From NCBI RefSeq assembly GCF_002967765.1, contig NZ_PUHY01000012.1, forward strand, positions 992,001 through 1,056,000: DNA of 64,000 bases, read 5' to 3'. Made by a program: the position numbers and the translations under genes. This document shows, in pieces, positions 1-10,129 of this stretch (its first letter is position 1; every line of letters starts with the position of its first letter). Source of the stretch: Blastopirellula marina. Its GTDB lineage: Bacteria > Planctomycetota > Planctomycetia > Pirellulales > Pirellulaceae. A model generated the notes under the pieces. It saw only the letters and a list, made by a program, of their open reading frames with translations. It did no database searches and was not told where the DNA came from.

Positions 1-489
1 CTTTGTCTCCTCAGGCAGATCGAGGAGTCGGTCTTGAATCTGTTCGGCTGTCTGCTGTGTGATCGGTCGACCACACTTCCAGCAATGCGGTTGCCCGAGG
101 CGGGCCATCAGCAGACGCAGATAATCGTAGATTTCAGTGATCGTCGCGACCGTACTACGCGGGTTTTGGCTGCCGGTGCGTTGATCGATGCAGATGGTGG
201 GCTGCAAACCAACAATCAAGTCAACGTCAGGCCGTTCCATCTGGTCGAGGAACTGGCGAGCGTATACCGACAGGCTTTCGACGTATTGGCGTTGCCCTTC
301 CGCATAGAGAGTGTCCAGAGCGAGTGAGCTTTTTCCGGAACCACTAGGACCTGTGATCACAATCAGCTGGTCGCGGGGTAGGTCGATGTCGACGTTTTTG
401 AGGTTATGTACCCGTGCTCCACGGACACGAATGTTGTCCGATTCCTGGGTCGGGTCGATGGCAGTCAGCTTGTCTCGATGAAAATCCAC
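1..489 (-). CDS. uvrA: Excinuclease ABC subunit A, N-terminal part (runs off the window)
   Basis: This is the 5' end of UvrA, the damage-sensing ATPase of nucleotide excision repair. Only the first 163 codons lie in the window, read from a GTG at 489; the frame is open to base 1. The Walker A motif GPSGSGKSS sits at residues 47-55, followed by the UvrA-typical stretches [13 protein letters not shown] and [12 protein letters not shown] and the start of the first zinc module (CWKCGR). No in-frame ATG lies just upstream, so GTG is the likely start. UvrA is usually over 900 residues, so most of the gene is outside the window. The family is certain; the start is slightly less so. Confidence 0.93.
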   Translation of the reverse strand, partial: MDFHRDKLTAIDPTQESDNIRVRGARVHNLKNVDIDLPRDQLIVITGPSGSGKSSLALDTLYAEGQRQYVESLSVYARQFLDQMERPDVDLIVGLQPTICIDQRTGSQNPRSTVATITEIYDYLRLLMARLGQPHCWKCGRPITQQTAEQIQDRLLDLPEETK

Positions 490-836
490 GATGGCAGACC
501 GTCATGCTTGGCTGAAAGACCGGGCCTCGCGCCGTGCCCCTGCCATGGGGCAAACCCGACCTTAAAGGTATAAATGAATAGTGGCAATTCAGTTCAGGCT
601 ATCAGGCCCCGCCAACAGTGGCAACTAGTGGACTTCGATCGCAGCGCGAGGGACCTCCTTGGTGATCGTCGCGGAAATCCCTGGGCACCGCTTCAAGTAG
701 CGAACTAAAAAGAAGTTACGTGGCGTCTCGGGTCACTCAAAGGGATTGAGTCCGCAAGAAGATCTCGATCCAATCGCTAGAATTGGTGGCCGTAACCTTA
801 GCATTGCGGCAAGAGAAGGGGACAGCGGAAGGAATT
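490..836. other. Intergenic region between uvrA and the dGTPase gene
   Basis: This 347-base gap separates two divergently transcribed genes and must hold both promoters. I see no convincing ORF, repeat or strong hairpin. A longer reading of the downstream gene from a TTG at 783 is possible but not favoured. Confidence 0.5.
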
Positions 837-1946
837 ATGCATAGCTTCATGCATTACAACGAGCGGGAAGAGCGACTTCTGGCTCCTTACGCGCTGCGCA
901 GCAAGCATTCTCGGGGTCGCGAGTTCGACGAAGCGGAGCACGCATATCGCTCGCCATTTCAACGTGATCGCGATCGAATCATTCACAGCAGTGCGTTTCG
1001 TCGCCTGGCCGATAAGACCCAGGTGTTCATGAACGTCAGCGATTACCACCGGACGCGACTGACGCACACTATCGAAGTGGTCACCATTGCACGGACGATT
1101 GGCCGCACGCTGGGGCTCAATGAAGAACTGATCGAGGCCTTAGGTCATCTACACGACATCGGGCATCCGCCGTTTGGCCACTCCGGCGAAGACGTATTAA
1201 AGGAATGCATGGTGGATTGTGGCGGTTTCTCGCACAATGCATTCGGCTTGGTACTAGTAAAAAACCTGGAAGTTCGTAGCCCTTACTACGAAGGTTTGAA
1301 CCTCTCTTACGAGGTCCTTGAAGGGCAGCACACACGAGTCGATAAGCGGCAAATGACGTTTCTGCGACCTCTGTTAGAGGCTCAAACGGTCGAAACCGTC
1401 GACAGTATTGCCTACGACGCTCACGATACGGACGATGCCTGGAAGTTGGGCCTGGTCAGCTTTGAAGAACTGATGCAGATTCCACTGTTCGCGCAGAGTA
1501 CTGAGCGGGTCTATCAGCGGTTTGGCGAGTTGTCGGGTCGCCGACTTCGGAAGCTAGTCGTTCGCCAGCTAATTGATTTTCAGGTGACCGATGTCCTGGA
1601 GACGGCCATGGAGCGTCTGGCGAAATGGTCGCCAGGGAGTCCTGAAGAAGCCGAGATGTGCGAGCCTATCATTACGGTTAGTGATGATCTGCGTGCACGT
1701 AAAACACAGTTGGAACAATTTTTGTTTCACCGTGTTTACCGTCATCCCAAGATTGTTGAATTTCGACAGCGAGGCCAGGATCAGCTTCGCCGCATGTACG
1801 ATGGCTACCTGCGACGCCCGGAGTTGATCCGGGGGAAGCTAAGCGAGTGGCTCGACGTTTGGGGCCTGCCGCGAACCGTTGGCTACTATATAGCCACCAT
1901 GACCGATTCGTATTGCCAACGTGAATTTGACGCCCATTTTCGCTAA
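837..1946 (+). CDS. dgt: Deoxyguanosinetriphosphate triphosphohydrolase-like protein (HD domain)
   Basis: A 369-residue HD-superfamily metal-dependent phosphohydrolase of the dGTPase family, which cleaves dNTPs to nucleoside and triphosphate and adjusts nucleotide pools. The N-terminal signature FQRDRDRIIHSSAFRRL, the first metal-binding His in RLTHTIEV and the HD pair in HLHDIGHPPFGHSGED (around residues 102-118) are all visible. Length fits the bacterial type 2 dGTPase-like proteins. The frame extends back to a TTG at 783, but the ATG at 837 is preceded by GGAAGGA at a good distance, so I use it. The symbol is by family only; substrate preference cannot be read from sequence. Confidence 0.92.
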   Translation: MHSFMHYNEREERLLAPYALRSKHSRGREFDEAEHAYRSPFQRDRDRIIHSSAFRRLADKTQVFMNVSDYHRTRLTHTIEVVTIARTIGRTLGLNEELIEALGHLHDIGHPPFGHSGEDVLKECMVDCGGFSHNAFGLVLVKNLEVRSPYYEGLNLSYEVLEGQHTRVDKRQMTFLRPLLEAQTVETVDSIAYDAHDTDDAWKLGLVSFEELMQIPLFAQSTERVYQRFGELSGRRLRKLVVRQLIDFQVTDVLETAMERLAKWSPGSPEEAEMCEPIITVSDDLRARKTQLEQFLFHRVYRHPKIVEFRQRGQDQLRRMYDGYLRRPELIRGKLSEWLDVWGLPRTVGYYIATMTDSYCQREFDAHFR

Positions 1947-2093
1947 GCAATGGGGATGCTTTCCCTGTAATTGCAGGGTAGAATGCTACACTTGGAACAT
2001 TGGAATAGGTTTATACTTTGGGGAGTTCGCATATCTGCGCGGGGTGTGCAATCACTCCTCTTGTAGGTCGCGGAAGTCTTCTGCAGGGTCTTC

Positions 2094-3179
2094 ATGGCGC
2101 TGATTGTTTTAAGAGTCGTATTTATTCTTGTCGCCGCTGGCGTCGGGATCACCTTAATTAAGGTCGAAGCGTTTCAGAGTGTCCTAAAGGATGAGCCTTG
2201 GTGGGCTTTTCTTGGGATCATGGTGCTCGCCCTGGCGGTGATCGGTATCGATGTCGGAGTTAAGCAGAAACGCTACGACACGATTTCGGGTGTTTACTTC
2301 GGTCTGCTCGTCGGTCTCTCTCTTACTTATGTCCTTGGTCTGATCACACAGGTTTGGTTTCCGGCCGACAATTACAATGCAGTGACTGCCCACCGGGCAT
2401 TGCAGCTGGTTGTGGGGATGGTGCTTTGCTATGCGTGTATCAGCCTCGTGTTACAAACCAAAGATGACTTCCGCTTCATCATTCCTTACGTTGAGTTTGC
2501 CAAGGAAGTGAAGGGGCCGAAGCCGTATGTGCTGGATACCAGCATCGTCATCGACGGTCGCATCGCCGACGTGGTCGAGACTGGCTTCTTCGATAACGTC
2601 CTGATCATGCCGCGCTTTGTTCTGGCTGAACTGCAAGGCATCGCCGATAGCAGCGACAAGCTTAAACGCAGCCGTGGCCGCCGCGGGCTCGATATCCTGA
2701 ATCGCCTGCGAAATAACGATCGTGTTGATCTGAAAATCCACGATCGCGAGACGCCCGACATGGAAGGCCAGCCGGTCGATATGAAGCTGGTTCTGCTGGC
2801 GAAATTGCTGGAAGGGAAGATCGTTACCGGCGATTACAACTTGAATAAAGTTGCCAAGCTACATAACGTGGATGTGATCAATCTGAACGAAATCGCCAAT
2901 GCCTTGAAACCCGTCTTTTTGCCAGGCGAACATCTTTCAGTTCGGATTGTCAAAAAGGGGGAAGAAGAAAGCCAGGGAGTTGGTTACCTCGACGACGGCA
3001 CAATGATTGTCGTCGAAGGAGGCCGCGATCATATCAATACCCAGGTCCGTATTTTGGTGACCAGTGTACTGCAGACCAGTGCCGGTCGTATGATCTTTGG
3101 CCGCTACGAAGCGGTTGAGGGCAGCCAAGGTGGTTCTTCCGGCGGTGGACACAAGTCGCACGCTAATACCTCAGCCTAG
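2094..3179 (+). CDS. PIN and TRAM domain membrane protein (YacL-like)
   Basis: A 361-residue protein with about four hydrophobic segments in the first 125 residues, a PIN nuclease-like domain starting at VLDTSIVIDGRIADV (about residue 143; acidic residues at DTS and DGR, with a later TGDYNLNKVA) and a C-terminal TRAM-like RNA-binding domain ending in a Gly/Ser/His tail. This is the architecture of Bacillus YacL and relatives, presumed membrane-anchored RNases or RNA-binding proteins. It lies 54 bases upstream of rsfS on the same strand and may be co-transcribed with it. The substrate is unknown. Confidence 0.88.
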   Translation: MALIVLRVVFILVAAGVGITLIKVEAFQSVLKDEPWWAFLGIMVLALAVIGIDVGVKQKRYDTISGVYFGLLVGLSLTYVLGLITQVWFPADNYNAVTAHRALQLVVGMVLCYACISLVLQTKDDFRFIIPYVEFAKEVKGPKPYVLDTSIVIDGRIADVVETGFFDNVLIMPRFVLAELQGIADSSDKLKRSRGRRGLDILNRLRNNDRVDLKIHDRETPDMEGQPVDMKLVLLAKLLEGKIVTGDYNLNKVAKLHNVDVINLNEIANALKPVFLPGEHLSVRIVKKGEEESQGVGYLDDGTMIVVEGGRDHINTQVRILVTSVLQTSAGRMIFGRYEAVEGSQGGSSGGGHKSHANTSA

Positions 3180-3233
3180 TCGCGAGACTCGGCTGGTTTC
3201 ACTACTAAACCTTCGTTCCTTAAAGCTTATTTC

Positions 3234-3644
3234 GTGACTGATTCCGAAACGTCTGACAACGCTGCTGGTGGAGAAAACCGTAGCCTCGAACTTGCAACCG
3301 CCGCTGCCCAAGTCATTGAAGACAACAAAGGTCGCGACATCTGCATCCTCGACATGCGTCACCTGACGCCGATCTTTGACTACTTCGTGATCGGTACCGG
3401 TGGAAGTCGTCGGCAGTTGCACGCGATGAGTGAAGAAATCGACGACAAGCTGGAAAAGGAACTTGGTGATCGCCGCATGGGCCGTGAAGGCTACGACGAA
3501 AGTCGCTGGATCCTGCTCGATTACGGCACGGTCGTGGTGCACTTGTTCGATGAGGAAACCCGCGAATACTTCCAGCTAGAGCAGCTGTGGGCCGATGCCA
3601 AGAAGGTTGATCTGACGGGCATTCTCCGCGAGAGCAGCGAATAA
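3234..3644 (+). CDS. rsfS: Ribosomal silencing factor RsfS
   Basis: A 136-residue protein of the RsfS/Iojap family, which binds ribosomal protein uL14 and blocks subunit joining when nutrients are scarce. Family features include the AAQVIEDNKGRDICILDM opening, the FDYFVIGTGGSRRQLHAM core, and the DYGTVVVHLFDEETREYFQLE segment with the LEQLW end. Translation starts at a GTG at 3234. The N-terminal 18 residues (acidic, Ser/Thr rich) are an extension relative to short homologues. It precedes argS by about 150 bases. Confidence 0.95.
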   Translation: MTDSETSDNAAGGENRSLELATAAAQVIEDNKGRDICILDMRHLTPIFDYFVIGTGGSRRQLHAMSEEIDDKLEKELGDRRMGREGYDESRWILLDYGTVVVHLFDEETREYFQLEQLWADAKKVDLTGILRESSE

Positions 3645-3792
3645 CCCGATCCCGGGTGCCCCTCTGGGCTAATTTCGCGATAATCGACGTATCAGTTGGG
3701 TCTGTCCGTGCGCACAGGTCTCCGTTCAACACTATGTCCGTTGTCTTACCGGGCATGGTTTCGATGTTTGCCGTTTCCTTTTGAAATCTTCC

Positions 3793-5763
3793 ATGAACAT
3801 TCTTGCCCTGCTTAAGGCCCGGTTTCAGCCAGTTTTGGAATCGATGTCCGAAGACGTTGGACCGCTCTTGGAAATGATCCGGCCCGCTGGCGATCCCAAG
3901 TTCGGCGATTACCAAGCCAACTTTGCGATGGGCTTGGCGAAGAAGGTTGGCAAGAACCCGCGCGAACTGGCGTCGGAAATCGTTGCCGCAACGCAGCTAG
4001 AAGATCTATGCGAATCACCTGAGGTCGCCGGACCTGGCTTTATTAACTTGAAGCTCCGCGATGATTGGCTGCAGGCACAACTCGCTGCTGCACAAATCGA
4101 CCCACGCGTCGGTGTCGAGAAGGCGGCCGAACCGAAGACGTACATTGTCGATTACTCCTCGCCGAATGTCGCCAAGCCGATGCATGTAGGGCACATCCGC
4201 AGCACGGTCATCGGTGATTCGCTTTGCCGCACGCTTAAGTTTCTCGGCCACACTGCGATCAGCGACAATCATCTTGGCGACTGGGGCACCCAGTTCGGGA
4301 TGATCATTTACGGCTACAAGAACTTCATCGACCAGGAGGCTTACAAGAAGGCACCTGTTCCAGAGCTTTCGCGGATCTATCGTGTCGTACGAGGTTTAAT
4401 GGATTACTTCGATGCCAAGAGTGCGTTGCCGAAGTTAATCGAGAAGCTCGCCGAGCGCACCGCAGAATACGAAACGGCGAAGAACGCCCCTGAGACAAGC
4501 GACAAGGCCGAAGCCAAAAAGCAGAAGAAGGAAGTGGGGCGGCTACAATCGCAAGTCAAAGAGCTCAACGAAGAGATCAAAACGACCAAAAAGAAGATTG
4601 CCAAGACCGAGGATTCACCTCAGCTGGCGAAGCTCGCTGAGGAGCATAGCGGAATCGCTTCGGCCGTACTGCAGGAAACGGCTAAGCTACATTCCGGAAA
4701 CGACGAAAATATCGCGCTCTGGAAAGAGGTCTTGCCGTTCTGCGAAGACGAAATTAAACGGGTCTACGAGCGGTTGAACGTCACGTTTGATCATCAGTTA
4801 GGCGAAAGCTTCTATCATGATCGCTTGGCTGCCGTAGTCGAGGATTTTGAGAAGCGGGGACTGGCAACCGAATCGGAAGGGGCGACGTGCGTCTTTTTAG
4901 ACGGTTTCAAAGCGCCCATGATCATCCGCAAGCGAGATGGCGCGTTCCTCTATTCGACGACCGACTTGGCAACGATCGCCTATCGAATGGAAACCTGGAA
5001 GCCGGATGCGATTCTGTATGTCGTCGACTTCCGCCAGGGGGATCACTTTGACAAGTTGTTCGCCGCGACTCGGCTGTGGGGCTACACCGATATCGAACTG
5101 AAGCATGTTAGCTTCGGCACGGTGATGGGGGACGATGGCAAGCCGTTTAAGACCCGTTCAGGCGATACGGTCGGTCTGGATGGGCTGCTGGATGAAGCGG
5201 TTTCTCGGGCCTACAAGATTGTGCAAGATGCTAGTGCTGCCGGAGGTGATACGTTAGAAGACGCTCAGCAGAAGTCGGTGGCGGAAACGGTCGGAATCGC
5301 TGCGTTGAAGTATGGTGACTTGTCGCAAAATCGCGAGTCGGACTACAAGTTCAGCTACGATAAGATGCTGGCACTCAACGGAAACACCTCGACCTACATG
5401 CAGTATGCTTACGCTCGGGTGCAAAGTATTTTCCGTAGAGGTGAGATCGATATCGCGGCCCTGCGTGATAGTGGCGCGAAGATCACTCTCGAGCATCCTG
5501 CCGAACGGCAGTTGGCTTTGGCGATCTTGCGATTCTCGGAAGCGTTGGACGACGTGTTAGTCGATTATCGGCCGAATTACCTGACGAACTACTTGTTCGA
5601 TCAGCTGGCGAAGTCTTACAGCGGATTTTTCGAGAATTGCCCCGTGCTGAAGGCGGAGTCTGACGAACTGAAGAATAGTCGCCTCTTGCTTTGCGACTTG
5701 ACGGCTCGGGTGATACAACAAGGCCTGGGTTTGCTGGGTATTCAGACGGTCGAAAAGATGTAA
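3793..5763 (+). CDS. argS: Arginyl-tRNA synthetase
   Basis: A 656-residue class I aminoacyl-tRNA synthetase that charges tRNA-Arg. The HIGH signature appears as PMHVGHIRS (about residues 129-137), and the KMSKS region is degenerate (GDDGKPFKTRSGD), as is common in ArgS. The C-terminal DALR anticodon-binding domain (from about residue 540) ends in GLLGIQTVEKM. Unusual is a charged Lys/Glu-rich insertion around residues 215-300 (KKQKKEVGRLQSQVKELNEE) predicted to form a coiled coil, making the protein about 70-100 residues longer than typical. A TTG at 3781 is in frame, but the ATG at 3793 gives the usual MNILALLK start. Confidence 0.95.
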   Translation: MNILALLKARFQPVLESMSEDVGPLLEMIRPAGDPKFGDYQANFAMGLAKKVGKNPRELASEIVAATQLEDLCESPEVAGPGFINLKLRDDWLQAQLAAAQIDPRVGVEKAAEPKTYIVDYSSPNVAKPMHVGHIRSTVIGDSLCRTLKFLGHTAISDNHLGDWGTQFGMIIYGYKNFIDQEAYKKAPVPELSRIYRVVRGLMDYFDAKSALPKLIEKLAERTAEYETAKNAPETSDKAEAKKQKKEVGRLQSQVKELNEEIKTTKKKIAKTEDSPQLAKLAEEHSGIASAVLQETAKLHSGNDENIALWKEVLPFCEDEIKRVYERLNVTFDHQLGESFYHDRLAAVVEDFEKRGLATESEGATCVFLDGFKAPMIIRKRDGAFLYSTTDLATIAYRMETWKPDAILYVVDFRQGDHFDKLFAATRLWGYTDIELKHVSFGTVMGDDGKPFKTRSGDTVGLDGLLDEAVSRAYKIVQDASAAGGDTLEDAQQKSVAETVGIAALKYGDLSQNRESDYKFSYDKMLALNGNTSTYMQYAYARVQSIFRRGEIDIAALRDSGAKITLEHPAERQLALAILRFSEALDDVLVDYRPNYLTNYLFDQLAKSYSGFFENCPVLKAESDELKNSRLLLCDLTARVIQQGLGLLGIQTVEKM

Positions 5764-5778
5764 CCACCGGGGAACGAT

Positions 5779-6696
5779 ATGCCAAGGAAGGTCGAAAGCA
5801 AAGCTACACCAGGCTTTGAGCTGAACACCGTCTACCACGGCCACGCACGCGACGTGTTAGCGACGTTCCCCAACGAGGTCGTCGATTGCGTGGTGACCAG
5901 TCCTCCTTACTTCCAGCAGCGCAACTACGACGGCGACGATCAGATCGGCCAAGAGAAAACGCCAGACGAGTATGTCACCAGTCTCGTTGAAGTCTTCCGC
6001 GAGGTTCGTCGCACCTTGAAAGAGACCGGCGCCCTGTGGCTGGTGTTGGGAGATAAGTACGTTGACGGCGACCTGCTAGGCTTGCCGTGGCAAGTTGCTC
6101 TCGCGCTGCGGACCGACGGCTGGAAGCTCCGAAGTGATGTGATTTGGCATAAGCCCAACGCCATGCCCAGCAGCGTGAAGACCCGGCCGACAACCGATCA
6201 CGAGTACATCTTTCTGCTGGTGAAGAACAACCAGTACTTCTACGACGCTGATGCCATTCGCGAGCCGCACGTTACCTTCAGCGAAAACAGCAAAATGAAA
6301 GGTGGCCGTAATCATTTCCACCGCCGGGGCAGTACGCCGGAGGCGGGTAAGAACGGTGGCAACAGCAACCTGCACGATGCCCGCTGGGATCAGGCCTTTC
6401 ATCCCAAGGGACGCAACAAGCGGACGGTCTGGTCGATTCCCCTCTCGAAGTTCCGCGATGCTCACTTCGCGGTATTTCCAGAGAGCTTAGTCGAGACTTG
6501 CATCAATGCGACTTGCCCGGAAGAGGGGGTGGTCCTCGATCCGTTCCTTGGAAGCGGCACGACCGCGTTGCTCGCCAAGCGATTGGGCCGCAAATACTTG
6601 GGGATTGATCAATCGGCCAAGTACACCGAAATGGCGCGCAGCCGTTTAGCGGAAGCTAGGGCCGATCAGTTGAGCTTGCCAGGACTTGAAGGCTAG
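5779..6696 (+). CDS. Site-specific DNA methyltransferase (amino-MTase, TSPPY type)
   Basis: A 305-residue S-adenosylmethionine-dependent DNA methyltransferase, N4-cytosine or N6-adenine type. The catalytic motif IV is TSPPY (about residues 40-44) and the AdoMet-binding motif I, DPFLGSGTTALLAKRLGRKY, follows near residue 254, so the order is that of beta-class enzymes. It starts 15 bases after argS with a weak ribosome site, so it is probably in the same transcript. No restriction endonuclease gene is adjacent, which makes it an orphan methylase; it may have a regulatory or protective role. Recognition sequence cannot be deduced here. Confidence 0.9.
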   Translation: MPRKVESKATPGFELNTVYHGHARDVLATFPNEVVDCVVTSPPYFQQRNYDGDDQIGQEKTPDEYVTSLVEVFREVRRTLKETGALWLVLGDKYVDGDLLGLPWQVALALRTDGWKLRSDVIWHKPNAMPSSVKTRPTTDHEYIFLLVKNNQYFYDADAIREPHVTFSENSKMKGGRNHFHRRGSTPEAGKNGGNSNLHDARWDQAFHPKGRNKRTVWSIPLSKFRDAHFAVFPESLVETCINATCPEEGVVLDPFLGSGTTALLAKRLGRKYLGIDQSAKYTEMARSRLAEARADQLSLPGLEG

Positions 6697-6736
6697 TCTG
6701 TGTGCAGCGGAAATCTCAGCCGAAACTCGCGGAAGG

Positions 6737-7861
6737 CTATTTGCCAGGAACCTTCAGTCGTGCAGGGTCAAGCACCACATGCTTGATCGTCTCGCGACGG
6801 TACGTGTACGTGATGTGTACTTTGCCGTCCGAGGTTTGAATGACCGCCGGGTACGAATATTCGCCTGGTTGGCGTTCAAGTGTAAGCACGGGGTGCCAAG
6901 TGTGGCCATCCTTCGAGATCGCAACGTTCAACATGTTTCGGCCAGCAGGGAACTCGGACTGCTTGATCGTGTGGTTATAGACGAGAAGCTGCGTACCGTC
7001 TTTCAGCGTAACAGCATCCGTACCGGAGTTCGGGTTTGGCAGATCGGTCGCGCTCAGCGCACTCCAGGTCTTGCCACCATCTTCCGACCAGGCCGAGGCC
7101 ACGACGTTCTCGCGAGTGCGGCAGACGATCTGCATTTTGCCGTCACCATAAGTTAAAATGCTGGGCTGGATGGCGTTGAACAGCTTAGCGTCATTGATTG
7201 GGCCAATCACCTCCCAGGTTTGTCCGAAGTCTTTGGTTGCCTCGAAGTGTACCCGCCACCCTTTATGTTCCGTACTGGAGGGGCAGACGATTGTTCCATC
7301 TTCGAGTTGGATCGGTTTGTTCTTCACCGGGCCAATCAAGTGACCGATCGCTTCGTCTTCGCCTAAGCGTTTTGGTTCGCTCCAAGTTATCCCGCCATCT
7401 GTTGAGGTGATTAGCATGCCCCACCAGCGACTCGGACTAGGGCCAACCTTGTAGAACAGCATCAGCGGGCCTTCCTTCGGCTGGAAGAGCACCGGATTCC
7501 AAGTGGGATAACGAACGTCTTTCGATTCCTCGCCGTGAGCAACTTCAATCGGCGTTGACCAGCCATTGCCTGTGTTTCGCGAGATCCAAATGCCAACGTC
7601 CGGATTGTTTTCGTGGGTGCCCCCAAACCAAGCCGCCACGAGACCTTCTGGAGTCTCGACAATTGTCGAAGCGTGACTGTTCTTAGTCGGACGGTTATCG
7701 GCTGAGAAAATATCTTCCGCACTCACAAACGCAGGCGTATCGTTACCAACGACCTTGGGCAGGCGAACGTTCGGTGAATCAGCTGCCAAGCATGCCCCGG
7801 TATACCCCAGCACGCTAGCAACGAGGCCGATCAGGCCAACGGTTCTTCTCTTCAGTTTCAT
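6737..7861 (-). CDS. Secreted sialidase-like (BNR/Asp-box) protein
   Basis: A 374-residue protein with a signal peptide (first about 26 residues ending ACLA-AD) and a six-bladed propeller of the sialidase superfamily. Asp-box motifs are visible: STDGGITW, SEDGGKTW and a weaker SKDGHTW. AAWFGGTHENNPDVGIW near the N-terminus is typical of the planctomycete exo-alpha-sialidase-like group found with sulfatases and glycan degradation. Whether it cleaves sialic acid or another sugar is unknown. It converges on the methyltransferase gene (40 bases apart) and lies downstream of gap but beyond the gap terminator. Confidence 0.85.
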   Translation of the reverse strand: MKLKRRTVGLIGLVASVLGYTGACLAADSPNVRLPKVVGNDTPAFVSAEDIFSADNRPTKNSHASTIVETPEGLVAAWFGGTHENNPDVGIWISRNTGNGWSTPIEVAHGEESKDVRYPTWNPVLFQPKEGPLMLFYKVGPSPSRWWGMLITSTDGGITWSEPKRLGEDEAIGHLIGPVKNKPIQLEDGTIVCPSSTEHKGWRVHFEATKDFGQTWEVIGPINDAKLFNAIQPSILTYGDGKMQIVCRTRENVVASAWSEDGGKTWSALSATDLPNPNSGTDAVTLKDGTQLLVYNHTIKQSEFPAGRNMLNVAISKDGHTWHPVLTLERQPGEYSYPAVIQTSDGKVHITYTYRRETIKHVVLDPARLKVPGK

Positions 7862-8044
7862 AGCGATCGTGGTGAGTTGTCAGGTGCAACCCGGCTCGAA
7901 CAGGGAAGGTGGGAAGTCGATTGAGCAAGTCGTGAGTAACTCAATGTTCCGACATTCGGCGATCCGTGTCAAAGTGAATCGTTCAGGTAAAATCTATGCG
8001 ATCCATTTCTCTCTTAAAAATTTACATTCTGAAAGCTATCGCGC

Positions 8045-8086
8045 ACGAAAAAACCCTCGGACACGTGGTATGTATCCGAGGGTTTC
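8045..8086 (-). terminator. Rho-independent terminator of gap
   Basis: A perfect 11-bp inverted repeat (8051-8061 with 8075-8085, 13-base loop) lies 32 bases after the gap stop. On the minus strand the stem is followed by six T residues (complement of 8048-8053). This is a strong intrinsic terminator and separates gap from the sialidase-like gene. Confidence 0.88.
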
Positions 8087-8117
8087 GATGTTTTCTCAAT
8101 GGCCGAAGCCGGGGCGA

Positions 8118-9587
<1,470 letters not shown>

Positions 9588-9839
9588 TTATCGAGCTAGG
9601 GCCGTTGGATGATTATGCGAGTTGCCGGAGGCGGGCGATTTGTCGGCCGAGGATGAGTCGCTTAAAGAGAGGGATTCGAGGTTATCTTGACCCAGCCCCA
9701 GAAAGCGATGAACACCATACATCACCGCAGCGACGGCACACCAAGCAGCAGGATAAGCCAAAATCCCGGGGCCGAGCACGATTGAGCCGAGCAGGCACCA
9801 TAGGACAACAATGGAGCTTAGTAGGGTAACTAATTTCAT
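9588..9839 (-). CDS. Small membrane protein of unknown function
   Basis: An 83-residue ORF with two hydrophobic stretches (about residues 3-25 and 27-46) and a Ser-rich soluble tail ending NSHNHPTALAR. The start ATG is preceded by AAGGAG at 9-10 bases, which supports real translation. I do not recognise the family. It lies upstream of gap on the same strand, but 450 bases away. Confidence 0.55.
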   Translation of the reverse strand: MKLVTLLSSIVVLWCLLGSIVLGPGILAYPAAWCAVAAVMYGVHRFLGLGQDNLESLSLSDSSSADKSPASGNSHNHPTALAR

Positions 9840-10129
9840 CGCGATTCATCTCCTTGGCCGTTGCGTGACCATTCCACTCCTCGGAATGTTTGCTATGTCA
9901 CTTGTGGAAAATAAATCCACGTTAGTGGGGTTCTATGGCAATTATATGCACAGAGTAGGTTTCGGAGCTACACAAACTTAGTCTGCAAAAAGGAAGCCGT
10001 ACGGGGATCGTTAAAGTGATTAGCCCGAATTCCTGCCATTTTGGGGAGTAAATGGCTGGGTTAAGCTACTTGCGGTCGGTTATCCTAGGCGGACACTCAG
10101 CTAAGACGCGGCCACCTAGGAGGAACCTG

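Noticed and set aside
5779-6696. Restriction-modification system
   Set aside because: Only the methyltransferase is present; neighbours are argS and a sialidase-like gene, none resembling a nuclease.
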